Shown: one piece after another, positions 1 through 11,795 of the stretch
Layout: each line of letters begins with the position of its first letter
How positions within the stretch are numbered: position 1 is the stretch's first letter
Assembly (NCBI GenBank): GCA_010909165.1
Contig: MU008172.1
Location: 496,001-560,000, forward strand
DNA from: Anthoceros angustus
Taxonomy: Eukaryota > Streptophyta > Anthocerotopsida > Anthocerotales > Anthocerotaceae
Direction: 5' to 3'
DNA: 64,000 bases
Made by a program: the position numbers and the translations under genes
The notes under the pieces: model-generated
The model's database searches: none
What the model saw: the letters and a program-made list of their open reading frames with translations, nothing else
What the model was told of the DNA's origin: nothing

Positions 1-73
1 TCTTCGTTACTTGGATCAGCTATATCTAGCTAAGCAATATGACGGGCACAACCTTTTGCTTTGCTCTATGTAG

Positions 74-105
74 AACAGCGTCTGTTTAGAAAGGGGTTTC
101 TCCTG
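74..105 (+). repeat. Left terminal inverted repeat of the giant DNA transposon
   Basis: This 32-bp terminal repeat begins AACAGCGTCTGTTTAG and is the exact reverse complement of 11796-11827. The four bases before it (70-73) are GTAG, matching the four bases after the right end. Confidence 0.9.
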
Positions 106-773
106 TCAAAAGGGGTTTTGGAAAAAATCCCAACCCTCTTTCGCCGGAAACTGAAGTTGGTTTGGTTTTTGTTGGTTTTTGTAGGTAAACAGACTCCGCG
201 CAATATCGGCGGATTCTTGAAAGCCTCTTTTGCGCTTTGGGCGGAGGTTGCCACCCCTTTCTCATATCAAGCAAAACACGTGTTTTTAAAAGAGATGTCT
301 TTGAATGGCGAGTTCCACTTAGAACAATGTAAGTAATATCGAGGTTTTTCCATGTATGCACACTTTTGTTTGGTCGCGGTCGTCCGTGCCACCCTTAGAC
401 TTACTGGGAAAGGGCAGAGTGCCAAGACTATGGGTCCAAAACACGTAATATGCATTCAAATCAAAGTCGCATTTTCCACGAAGGGTCAAAACGGAATTAT
501 ACCGGTCAGCGGACGAGCCCCTCATCTACAAGTCACAGCTACCCAAAGGGTCATCTACTTCAACCAAATTGAGCTCGAATCGCACCGTTTCTACATTTTC
601 CAAATCCACGCCTTTGTGTCACCAAAGTCATCGCCTTCAACCGCAAAACAAAACGCCGGAGCCTGCTGGTGGTAGTGTGCCGTTTTCATCCCATATTGTC
701 AATGCCGGTTGGTCTTCAACCGCCGGCCGTCTGGGTCCTGGAGTCCTTCATTCGACCCTTCTTTCCAAGCAAG

Positions 774-1638
774 CTATACACTTGCATTTTCGCCAATGCC
801 TCCGTCTGCATCTCCTTTGCCCAAAACTTGCTGTGGCCCCGAAAACTTATCTGTTATTTCTTGAACTCGTCCGTACCGCCCAACCTGCTCACTGCCAGAC
901 ATATACATTGAGCATCGTGCGTCTTTGTCAATGGCCACAACGTTCCTTTTCCGTTGTATCCGGCCACCAAAATGATCCCGATCCCGCAAAGGCCAACAAT
1001 CCGATCGTCTTCGTTGGAGAACATGTTCACCAACATGCCTAATAAGCCCACGTGTTCGATATGGCGATACGACCATCTTATCACCGGTGGTAAATCGCCT
1101 TCTTCACCACAGTCCCATGTCGGATAACTCTTGGCAGCACCTGTTTGATGTCTTTGCCGGGAAAAAGAGGAGCTTTTCCGACATTGGACTCTGTCCTCAC
1201 TGCTCTTCCCACTGTCAAATATTCCACTGTTTCCACAGCACCACTGTTAGGTGGGATGTTGGTTTTCTCCCATACCAGGGTCTGAATGACTTCTTTCCTG
1301 CACCAAGACCTCAAAGCCTCCCTGGCTTGAATCACCCCATCCACCCCATGCATAAGAATTATCCGGAACACATCGCTCGTGGTCTTCTCGTTGAAAGAGC
1401 TGATGATCTCTTTCAATTCTTCTTCAACGAAAGCCTTGTCATTCTCATGCTGTAAACCTCGAGGGAGGTCGCAGAAAAGAAGAGTATACCTCCTCGGTGG
1501 CAAAAATCCTTTCATATCCAAAATGTCTCGATGCACCACCGATATGCCACTTTGTCCAAGACCTGTGCACTCAAACCGCCACCGCATCCATGTCCTTGTC
1601 GGCCATTTGTTTTCGCTCTTCTTCCATCCGCTTCCCAT
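774..1638 (-). pseudogene. N4/N6-type DNA methyltransferase-like relic carried by the transposon
   Basis: A 185-residue minus-strand frame (1081-1638) reads like the target-side half of an amino-methyltransferase. It has a degraded motif IV (FCDLPRG, where DPP[WFY] is expected), then SSFNEKTTSDVF, ALRSWCRKEVIQTLVWEKTN, VEYLTVGR and APLFPGKD. The next part, split over two other frames (774-1084), reads HFSNEDDRIV followed by a Gly-rich LCGIGIILVAGY and then NVVAIDKDARC. This resembles the SAM-binding motif I and the acidic end of its second strand. The order motif IV first and motif I later is that of the beta group of DNA amino-methyltransferases. The reading frame changes at about 1080 and key residues are altered, so it is called a relic. 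The family is assigned from motifs only. An RNA or unrelated Rossmann methyltransferase remains possible. Confidence 0.5.
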
Positions 1639-1679
1639 GCGCTATAAACAAAATCTTGGAAAGGTTTTGGCGAGCTTTC

Positions 1680-2823
1680 AAATCCTCAATGTCTCCGGTT
1701 TACGCAAGCAGCGAGGCGGTGGTCGACAACTCATTGACAGAAGTGGAGGCGCCGCCGCGCACGATTGTGGCGCGGCCACCGGCGACTCCACCATGAACCG
1801 GCGGGCAATGCGTGGAGGCGCCGCTGGGCCGGTCGACTGGCGCACCGACCGCACCGCGCTGCGCCACGCACAAAAACAGAGAGTGGCGCCCGGCCACGGC
1901 GATTGCACTCACCGACCGCGACTCCCCAACGAATACACTCACTTACCACTTCGCAAAAGTCGCTTGAACTTCGCCAATTCCTTGGCCTCGGTATGTTGGG
2001 AAGCTGTTTGGCGACTTTGAAGGTCGACACTTCATAGCCTTCGAAGGCATGCTCGATAAGGTTAATCTTCTTCCTGCCAACATCGTATCCATATCTTTTA
2101 GCTGCGGTTTCCTTGGATGACCTTCGGGTCACTATCAACATCTCTTCACCTTCTCGTCCTTCGGGACTCCTTGAATGCTCTCCATGCCCTTCCGAGCATT
2201 GGAGCCGGACGAGGGGCTTAGGACCGGGCACTGCTGTAGTTGGGTCTTGTGGCTTCCGCCGCCGCTGCCGTCCGACTGCGGCCGCCGCCTGGGAGTTCGC
2301 ACTTCTCCCACATCCGGAAAATGGTGTCCACGTTCTCCCACAATTTACCCACCTCGCAATCCTCAAGCAGTCTTCCATCCACCATCTTCTCGTACATAAT
2401 GGTCCTTGAGTTCCTCCAAAGATCCCCAAAGAACTTGTACACATTGAACTTCCCGCATCGGTTTTCCATCGGTGTGTCCGTGCCAAATCTCAAGCTCATC
2501 ATGTATGTAGCGACTTGTTCAATAAAACCAAGCTTCTTCCTCTTGTCGCATACACATTGTGATCAACCCAAGACCCGTGATTTCCCAAGCTCATATACAT
2601 GGCCCTCAAGCCATTGAAATTTATCTTCCGCGGATACATTTCGCATGTTGTCTGGCGATGCGATAGCAATGGTTCCCTCCAGCACCCCTAGGGTGTAATG
2701 GGCTCGATCTCCTCCGGTGCATCTTCTTTCTTCAAAACCGGTCTTTGGATCAATCATGCACAAAAGTGGGAGCGTCCCTTCCTTCACAGGACTGCGCATC
2801 GTCGAACAAGGCACTTCATCCAT
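1680..2823 (-). pseudogene. Upstream part of the minus-strand transposon gene, unrecognised
   Basis: Minus-strand frames continue directly upstream of the methyltransferase-like module and look protein-coding. Examples are 2563-2823 (with RNVSAEDKFQWLEGHVYELGKS), 2218-2502 (MMSLRFGTDTPMENRCGKFN and VDTIFRMWEKCE) and the 1731-2486 frame (RYGYDVGRKKINLIEHAFEGY). The frame changes repeatedly through small indels. I recognise no domain. By position these pieces could be the N-terminal region of the same methyltransferase-like protein or a separate accessory gene. About 1750-1880 is GC-rich and repetitive. Confidence 0.4.
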
Positions 2824-4654
2824 GCCTCATCCACCTTCCTTATCTCGAGCATCCGCCGTTAGAAATGAAGCGACGTGAAAAGTAAATGTGAATGTCGAAT
2901 GTTGTGGTTTGCACCCGCTTCTTGTAGGCCCGAGTGCGAACCATCTCCGATAGTCATCCTCCTGCGAAAGGAGCTCCGATCGTTCGGCATCGTGGTCGTC
3001 CGCAACCTCTTCTCTGCATGCTTCCTCGACTTCCTTAATTTTTCCGCCTCGCCCACTCTTCTCCATCACCAGCGAGATCTTGCCTTCCTCTTTCGCTTGA
3101 TTGGTGTGCTCTGCATGGAAATCAAAACAAGATGCTTCAATTCTTACATGGGTTCGAATTGCGGAGGGCGAGTTAGGAGCATTCTTACCAGCCATTCGCC
3201 TTCTCATCTTCACGAGACTGGAGCTGGATTCCCTTCTTCTTCTTTCTGGCGCCGGGCCGCTGCGACCGTCCTCTCTGACGAGGAGGGTCACCTCCTCCTC
3301 AAAAGCCTCGATTCAAGACCCCGAGGCTGGACATGTTGCGAGCCATGGCGGCCGTCGAGCTCGCCTCCGCCGGACCACGAGGCCGAGATCGCTCCTCCTC
3401 TTCCGGAGAGCTCGGCTCGCCACCGGAACCTCGTCCTCCTCCATCTCCGGTTGCATAATCCGGGCATCGTTCTGCACACAACCCACCGGGCCTGACAAGC
3501 ACCATGCCTCGCACCGCCTCGCTGCCCGATCACCGCGTCGATCACTACACTGCTCTTCAGACCCCTTCGTGGAGTAGAAGCAAAATTGTTCTCCCCTGCT
3601 CATTTTAAAGAGGAAAACAATGAGTATACCAAAGATGCGAAACCCTAATCGAAAATGGGAAGTGATACATGGTGACATACAACCGACTTACATCTTGAAC
3701 ACTTTTGGAATCACGCAAGGCCGATTTCAACTGGCCGGCTCACAACGAGGCATTATCTTGGCAGCATCCATTATCGCAGGAGATGTGTGTTGATGTCATC
3801 GTTTATGTGCAAATGAGGTTTCTTGGTGACCAAAAGCGTATGTGCATATCTTCGCCCATTCCGTCCCTTGTTGCATAGAATCCATCCACTCTTGCAGGAA
3901 TCCCCTCAATACCATTGTAACCGTTAATCCATAAGGCCGAGTGGAATCCAAGGCAGCCCGGATCTTGGGTTCTTCTTCCGCAACAACGCTCCACTCTTTA
4001 TGCATGTTGTACCGCGGAAGAGAATCGGAGCTTTTTCACCGAAAGCTGCTCCACAAAGTTAAAAGCATGAGGAATCGCGGTGCATTTCCACCGAGGTTGG
4101 TGCTCTCGGCCATCAATGTCTTCATATCCTCTCCGTTGAGTACCCTTTGAGGTGGACGTCCGGACACTACCATGAGAGGATTCTCTCAATTGCATAATAG
4201 CGGTGGGGTTCTGTTACCACATTCGCGGGGATGCATCCCCTCATCCTGACGCCCTTGCGCGCCGATCCTGCCGCTCTTGCACCGCCATCGCATTTTTCCG
4301 CCGCTCGATGCGTGGCGGCGCCTCCAACGCAGGGGGTCGATCTGCATGCTTATTGCTGTGGCGCCCTCGCGATCACCATCCCGCAATCTTCAAAACCTCA
4401 TGCGGGAAGTTGGCGGGAGGAAGTAAGAGAATTCGATCCGGACTCTCGAACTCTTGATGAAAAGGAGAGGCTCGAGCCTGGAAATGAAATATGGATGTTT
4501 GAACGCATCAACGGGATTACGATAAAGCCTTAACACCGCTAGTTACGCTAAACGGCTCAAGTTGTAGCAACTCACAACGAACACGGTCATCATTCATTTA
4601 ACCTCAAATGCCTAAAATAGGCCCATCACAAATTCGATGCATCCACCTCATCTT
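2822..4654. repeat. Tandem duplication inside the transposon, copy A
   Basis: This is the first of two head-to-tail copies (about 1.83 kb). Both start with ATGCCTCATCCACCTTCC and end before the same sequence. On the minus strand the copy encodes fragments such as MARNMSSLGVLN, EEEVTLL and KEEGKISLVMEKSGRGGKIK, which recur in copy B. Divergence from copy B is concentrated in short indels and patches, with long identical stretches between them. No known domain was recognised. Confidence 0.85.
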
Positions 4655-6447
4655 ATGCCTCATCCACCTTCCTTATCGAGCATCTGCCGTTAGAAATGAA
4701 GCGGACGTGCGATGATGTGAATGTCGAATGTTGTGGTTTGCACCCGCTTCTTGTAGGCCCGAGTGCGAACCATCTCCGGATAGTCATCCTCCTGCGAAAG
4801 GAGCTCCATCGTTCGGCATCTCTGTCAGACAGCTTCCTCTTGCATGCTTCCTCGACTTCCTTAATTTTTCCGCCTCGCCCACTCTTCTCCATCACCAGCG
4901 AGATCTTGCCTTCCTCTTTCGCTTGATTGGTGTGCTCTGCATGGAAATCAAAACAAGATGCTTCAATTCTTACATGGGTTCGAATTGCGGAGGCGGGCGC
5001 GAGGAGCATTCTTACCGACCATTCGCCTTCTCATCTTCACGGACTGCAGGCCGGATTCCTTCTTCTTCTTTCTGTGCGCGGCTGCGGCGGTCTTCTGGAG
5101 GAGGGTCACCTCCTCCTCAAAAGCCTCATTCAAGACCCACAGGCTGGACATGTTGCGAGCCATGGGCGGCTCGTCGAGCTCGCCTCCGCATCGGACCGAG
5201 GCCGAGGCGCCTCCTCTTCCGGAGCTCGGCTCGCCACCGGGAACCTCGTCCTCCTCCATCTCCGGTTGCATAATCCGGGCATCGTTCGATGCACACACAC
5301 CGGCCGCTGATAGGCGGCGGTGCGTTCGCACCGCCTCGCTGCCCGATCACCGCGTCGATCACTACACCTCTTCTTCACCCTTCAGTGGCGAGTAGAACGC
5401 CAAAATTGTTCTCCCCATTCATTTTAAAGAGGAAAACAATGAGTAAACCGATGCGGCGAAACCCTAATCGAAAATGGGAAGTGATACATGGTGACATACA
5501 AATACATCTTGAACACTTTTGGAATCAGGCCGATTTCAACTGGGCGCTCACAACGACGAGGCATTATCTTGGCATCCATTATCGCAGGAGATGTGTGTTG
5601 ATGTCATCGTTTATGTGCAAATGAGGTTTCTTGGTGACCAAAAGCGTATGTGCATATCTTATTCATTATCCTGTGCACATAGAATCCATCCACTCTTGCA
5701 GGAATCCCCTCAATACCATTGTAACCGTTAATCCATAAGGCCGATGGTGGAATCCAAGGCAGCCACGGATCTTGGGTTCTTCTTCGCAACAACGCTCCAC
5801 TCTTTATGCATGTTGTACCGCGGAAGAGAATCACGGAGCTTTTTCACCGAAGCTGCTCCACAAAGTTAAAAGCATGAGGAATCGCGGTGCATTTCCACCG
5901 AGGTTGGTGCTCCCTCGCGGCCATCAATGTCTTCATATCCTCTCCGTTGAGTACCCTTTGAGGTGGACGTCCGGACACTACCATGAGAGGATTCTCTCAA
6001 TTGCATAATAGCGGTGGGGTTCTGTTACCACATTCGCGGGGATGCATCCCCTCATCCGTGCAGCGCCCGCGGCGATCCTGCTGCTCTTGCGGCCGCCAGC
6101 ATTTTCGCGCTTCGATGCGTGGCGGTCGATCTCCGCATGCTTATTGCTCCGTGGCGTCCTCGCGATCACCATCCCGCAATCTTCAAAACCTGCATGCGGG
6201 AAGTTGGCGGGAGGAAGTAATTCGTATCCGGACTCTCGAACTCTTGATGAAAAGGAGAGGCTCGAGCTTACGTGGAAATGAAATATGGATGTTTGAACGC
6301 ATCAACGGGATTACGATAAAGCCTTAACACCGCTAGTTACGCTAAAAGCGGCTCAAGGTAGCAGTTGGAGTCAACACGGTCATCATTCATTTAACCTCAA
6401 ATGCCTAAAATAGGCCCATCACAAATTCGATGCATCCACCTCATCTT
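4655..6447. repeat. Tandem duplication inside the transposon, copy B
   Basis: This is the second copy (about 1.79 kb), directly abutting copy A. The shared tail CCTAAAATAGGCCCATCAC lies at about 4611 and again at about 6404. Minus-strand fragments parallel those of copy A (MARNMSSLWVLN, EEEVTLLQK). The copy is slightly shorter because of many small deletions. Confidence 0.85.
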
Positions 6448-6579
6448 ATGCCATTTTCTAAGGATGTGGCTGCACTCTCATTCAAGGTCCATCGAACTGC
6501 TACGCCATCACCCCATCAATGCAACCGCAATTATAAATCATCCAACACCACACGGTACCACCTTATGTCACATGTCTAT

Positions 6580-7800
6580 AATTGTGGGTGTGACTTTGAT
6601 CTTGATTCAAAGTGCGTTCTTCCTCGCATGCACGTAGCTCTTGAAAATTTGCCGATGTTGAAGCGGTGGAAGGAGTTCTTGAAGTCAAAGGACTTGGATG
6701 CTATCGGTCGGAACGCGAGATTCCTCCGATATGCAACACTCGGTCGAGGCATCAACCAGCGGTTCTACTTTGAAATGCCTATCGGCGCAAGGTATTCAAG
6801 TTGAAGAGGAGAACTAGATGAATGCGTCGCAAAACTCGTCGGAAATCGATTGCATTCAAAGGCTCTTGAACATGATTCCGGATGTGTGTTATTCGTCTGC
6901 AGTGCACGGCCTCCACCACTTCCGCACGCGATAAGCGCATCCATTCCAAGACACCGCCTGCGATTTGTTGGATTCCATTCACGGAAGTCCTTCTCCGCCA
7001 GATGCCGTACATCCCGACCATCCGCAAGACTACTCCTCCAGGAAGTGCTCCACGGACGACACCGGATGGATATGGCCGCTGGGGTGAATGCCAACTCGGT
7101 TTGCAGCCGGTTGTATCTAGAAGATACTGCTTCCACTGCCGGCCCCAAAGACGTTCGGTGGAACTGTTGTGGAGGAAGAGGACTCGATGATGGTGCATTT
7201 GAACATCCACCTCCAAAGGCGTACATACAATTTGAAGCCCGGTCCGAATCATTTATCGAGCATGGCGGACCACCACGTAGACGCAAGTGACGGCAATCTA
7301 AAGTGCACGAGATGAAATGTGAAGAGGTTCGTATTACCGTGATTTTCGCAAAACTGTGGTAGACAATGCTTGAGGACAATAGGGAAGGCAACCTTTCGAG
7401 ATTTGAGGTATCGGTTCCTTAGAATGTGCGCGGGAGGCGGAGATGCACCTACAATCCCTTTTGATGTCGATTATGAGGCGATGGAAGGGTTAGGGTAGAC
7501 TCGTTTCTTGTCGGACGAGGAAAAGTGTATTGTTGTAGAGGCCTTGACGCGTTTATTGTATCGGGTCTAGCGCAGCGAAGAAGCAAAGCGAGCAATCGGA
7601 AACATTGCGTGGTCCGCCTTCCGCGAGGCGATCAATCGCGTCGCAACAGCCTCTGGGCGTGGATGAACCAACTGTTTATGCTTATTGCCGAGAGAATGCC
7701 AAACATTGAAGTGTATCACCTTCGACTCTTACTCAAAAGGCGAGGTGTTTCAAGAATACAAGCAACATATGCGCTGGCCAAGAAGATCTGATGTTTCTCA
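6580..7800 (+). pseudogene. Plus-strand coding relics upstream of the DUF7869-like domain
   Basis: Frames on the plus strand look coding but shift often. They include LPMLKRWKEFLKSKDLD (about 6650), a stretch ending KAYIQFEARSESFIEHGG (about 7215-7280), and FLSDEEKCIVVEALTRLLY near 7510. By position they would be the N-terminal part of the plus-strand transposon protein. I recognise no domain in them. Confidence 0.35.
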
Positions 7801-10620
7801 TTCCTACTTTTGTCGACTTTCGACTTCCACAAGGTGAAAATTCAAGAGCAATCGGTTTGCCTTGTGCACAACTGCGATTACCTCAAAGCGAAATATAAAG
7901 AGCGAGAAAAGCAGAGAAAAACAAGGTGAGGCTTGATGTGAAATTGTGTTTTGGCAGTGCGGTGGGGATGGTGCGCCGGTCACCGGCGCTGCAGGTTGTG
8001 CGCGCCACCGGCGGCGAAAGCGCCGGCCACCGGCACAATATACGCGCCGACCGGAGTAGTTTGAAGCGCCCGTCGGCGCAGACTCGGTTTATTGCTATCC
8101 TCCTTCCAGGCGCTTTTATTCCTCAATGTTGTTTGGGTGATTATTTTGCAGAAGCATTTGAAGGCGATCCGAGGCGAGTACCATCAAGTCGAGAGAGAAA
8201 ATGCATCAAGCACCGCGTGAAATGTTATGGAGACCCGGCAAAGTATATCGGGATATCCATCGACGGATGGACCAACGAGACACCGGCTTCCACATTTCAC
8301 GCGTTTACCCAAGGACTGCCGATGTAGGTTTTGATCGGCGTCCATGTTGTGGGGTGCATGATTTATAACTACACCATGTCGGCGGAACTCTTCATGGCAT
8401 ACGGAACATCCAACGATGCAAACTCGACTATAGCCAATATCCAAGATGTCATTTCAAATTACGAGGACTACTACCAAAGGTTCTTTATCTTCAACTCGAC
8501 AATCTGCACGGGAGAATAAGAATGCCGCTATTCGCTTACGAATATGTTGGTAGAGCTTAAGGTTTTGAGAAGGTAAAAGTAGGATTCCTCCGGTTGGGCA
8601 CACTCATGACCAGTTGACGGATGTTTTCGAGGTTTTCAAGTGCTTGCGAAGGAAGCTTTACGTTGCCCAAACCGACGGTATTTTGGAGAATGCATATACG
8701 CCCAAACCAAAAATTATGGAGGTGAAAGAAGTTCCGGACTTCAAAGTTTGTGTGGCCAATACCTTATGGTAAGGTCGGCTATAAAAGTTGTTGCAGGAAA
8801 GCACAATATATCTTTTCAAAGATTCAAAATAACCCGAGAACGCGAGGTGAGCGGACTTGTTGTGATGAGGGGCAAACAATATTCCACGATGAATACCGGT
8901 CACCGGACGAGGGTTTGGAGTTTTGAATAATGTCCCATCTACTCCTATTCAAGCTCGTTTGGTTCATTTGGAGGTAAAAAGCGGTTGCGGAGGAGAGATC
9001 CGAAGAAGTCTTGCAAAGAATGCGTGGGAAACTAGAGGAAAACTCGGGACCCATTTGGGCGCAGTGAGGATATTTGGTGGGAGGAATTCCGAGCAATCAC
9101 CATCGTGGACAAGATAGCATGTGAGCATGCCGAGGAATTGAAGACCCCTTGGCAATGGTACGATAGAACACATAATGAAGAGTTGCATCGCCTTTGGTTG
9201 TACAGTGAGATTTTACAGATCCAATCGTCGCAAGTGCCCCGACATGTATGGATGTACTGGCGGATGATGCGAAGGCGGAACAAGAAAGCTTGAACGGCGA
9301 TGTGTTGGAGATACAAACAGTCACATGATTGCGGTGCCTTGTGAGAGATGTCGATAATCGACCATTCTCGCTCGCAAAAGTTCTGGTGGACTTCCAATGT
9401 GACGCCCATTCATTAAAGTCCATTGGTGGGTGACTAAATGCACCGACGCATTTGAAGGCGGTACCTAGAGGAGATGATTTTACGATCGCCCACCAACGCT
9501 CGTGGGGTCGCTCTCAACGACGGAGCATGAGGTTGCGGAAACACGTCGACAAATTGCTTCTTCGACACATTCATCTTGGCATACGGGTTTTCTCTAACAA
9601 AGCGAAGCAACTAAATGCAAGGACGAACCATAATACGGAAAAACATGTACGTTTTGCGCCTGCGCGGGAGGAAGCTCGGAACATATGGAAGGAAGGGACG
9701 TCATGGATAATGGCGTTGCGAAGATGTTGCATCCAAGGCGAGGACATTGAAACACTTGATGAACATGGTTCATGGAGTTCGATTAGTTAGTTTTCGATTG
9801 ACCATGGACTCCTACTAGTGCGGAAGGTATGCCGGGGCCGCACTTCCAGGAGTGGATAGGTTGTGTGTTCCCCATGGACATAAACGGCTTAACCAAGTGC
9901 GAGTATGGGCACACAAAATGACGGTACAACACTTTGCGATTATGTTCCAAATCGGCCAAAACCGTGTCTCTATTCGATGGACCTTATTTTTTAGGACAAC
10001 ACATGATAAGACCGGCTACGACAAATGTTCAAACGCATCCACAGTTCGTCCCACACTTTTCCAAGTTTTGGAGGAATGAATTCAAAGACAATAATTTTTT
10101 GGCCACGTTCTTTTCCGGTCACGAAAAGTGGATGCCAAATTTCTTCAAAACCATAATAACGTACATGGTTTCGGGACATGCTTTTTGAATATGATGATGG
10201 GAAAGTTTATCGCTTTTGCCCGGAGCCAATTCAACTAATCCGATATTGCGCGTATTAATCGTTGGTATTCATCCATCGGTTTCGGGCATTCTCGGCCCGC
10301 ACCACTTCTTGTCGAGTCATTTACATCACCGGCGCCTTATACTCGAGTTCATGGCGATTTAGTCGGTGTGATGAAGGGCCAAATGACCTCATTGTTCCAT
10401 AATTTCGTCATGTCCATAGTTTACGCATTTTGTGTGGTTTTGTATGTTTGTATACTGGGGGCCTAGGCGCCGCATAAGTGCGTGCCTAAACAATGCTATG
10501 TGCAAACTTGTACATAATGTGCAAAAAGAACGCGAAAATGATCTTCTAATGGGGAAGCATGTCCTTTTGGCGTTCGAGGATGCCGAACTCCGACAAAATA
10601 ACAAGTAGCGACATCGCGGA
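7800..10620 (+). pseudogene. DUF7869-like domain protein relic, candidate transposase
   Basis: The core at 8166-8520 reads GDPRRVPSSRE, DPAKYIGISIDGWTNE, LIGVHVVGCMIYNYTM and NIQDVISNYEDYYQRFF. This follows the DUF7869 pattern: an IDGMDQ-like acidic motif, then KVHVVG, then a segment preceding an aspartate- and asparagine-rich motif. The KVKVGFL segment follows near 8575 in another frame. Further plus-strand fragments run to about 10600 (for example DNNFLATFFSGHEKWMPNFFKTI near 10090) and probably form the C-terminal part. The same core recurs at 31830-30920 on the minus strand, which supports conservation as a protein. Frameshifts and a stop after the first motif break it. A DDE/RNase H-like nuclease role is inference. 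Confidence 0.5.
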
Positions 10621-10678
10621 GGTTCACCTAGACCACTCTTATATACCTATCCTATGCCCTAATGCGACGAAGAACACC

Positions 10679-10930
10679 CTTTATTTACGGCGCGCACGCG
10701 CACCATGGGGCAGGCGCCACGCGCGCGCACCATGGGGCAGTGCGCGCACGCGCGCGCACCATGGGCAGGATGCCCGGTGCGCGCACTTGCGCCGCACCGA
10801 AAGGATGCCCGGTGCGCGCGCACCATGGGGCAGGATGCGGTGGGCGCACTGGGCGCGCACTGTGGGCAGGACAGCGCCGCACTTGCGCCGCACGGGGCAA
10901 GGAGGCCCAAGTGTGCACACGCGCACCCAA
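10679..10930. repeat. GC-rich minisatellite of the GCGCGCACCATGGGGC type
   Basis: Imperfect tandem units contain the word GCGCGCACCATGGGGCAG with CGCACTTGCGCCGCAC spacers. Related units occur at 29140-29480 near the second DUF7869 element. Long open frames in all directions here are compositional artefacts. Confidence 0.8.
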
Positions 10931-11795
10931 GGTCAAGAAGGGCTCGGGAGCATGAACCCAAATGGTTCATGCCTCCTAGTGCATTCCTAGGCAGTTCATC
11001 CAAAGAAAAAGAGCAAAAGTCTTTAAAACCCTAAAACCCTTAAAATTTACAAAAGTCCAGTTTTTCGAGTTTGGCACAAGCTGGCGCAAGATTGCTCTAA
11101 AATTTTGACAAATTTTTGCATTTTTGTATTTGTTTTGATATTTTTGTTGTTTTAAAGGGTTCCTTTTGGCGTTTTCAACCTTTTTGTGCAGCACCCTAAT
11201 GTGGATATGGTCTTATCTTTACTTAACCCTCATCTTTTTCTAGTGGTTAAAACTTTGAACTAGTAGTGAAAACCTTTTGCATCTTTTGAATCTAAAGACG
11301 CCCGGCCCACTTGCGCACCATGCCACTCTCATTCTCGCACTAGACGTGGATCAAGAGCATCAGGCCAAAGAAGATATTATTGTCCCAATGTCTAAGGAAC
11401 AAAGTCTTGTAAAATTCTCGGAGCGAGAGTATAGTCATAAGATTGACTAGTATGAATGAAAGGTAGGTGCAAACAAGTTTGCACCAAAATTACAAGCCCT
11501 AAAAACTCTAAATGTTTGTATCGTCCAACACCGCAATGATTGCGAGATGTTGGAGACTTTAGATGTATGCGCATAAGTTTGCAGTGCCCAGTCTAGTTTG
11601 AAAAAAGCCGAACGAGAATGGGACTTTAGGTTTTGCCACGTGCAATCTACAATCTCAAATAACGTGTATCAAAACAATTATTCAAAAGGTTGCGGGTAAC
11701 ATGTTTGCAGAGAAATATCAAAAAGCCTGATTATAGTGCGGATTTTTTCAAGTGCAAAAAGGGGTCCGGCCAAGTCCGTGTGCAAAAAGGGGTTT
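10931..11795. other. Non-coding right arm of the transposon
   Basis: AT-richer sequence with no supportable gene. The last 60 bp before the right terminal repeat contain a doubled GTGCAAAAAGGGG motif (near 11752 and 11780), which could be subterminal protein-binding repeats. Confidence 0.3.

Noticed and set aside
10559-11034. Overlapping ORFs in five frames around 10.7-10.9 kb
   Set aside because: They are compositional artefacts of the GCGCGCACCATGGGGC satellite.
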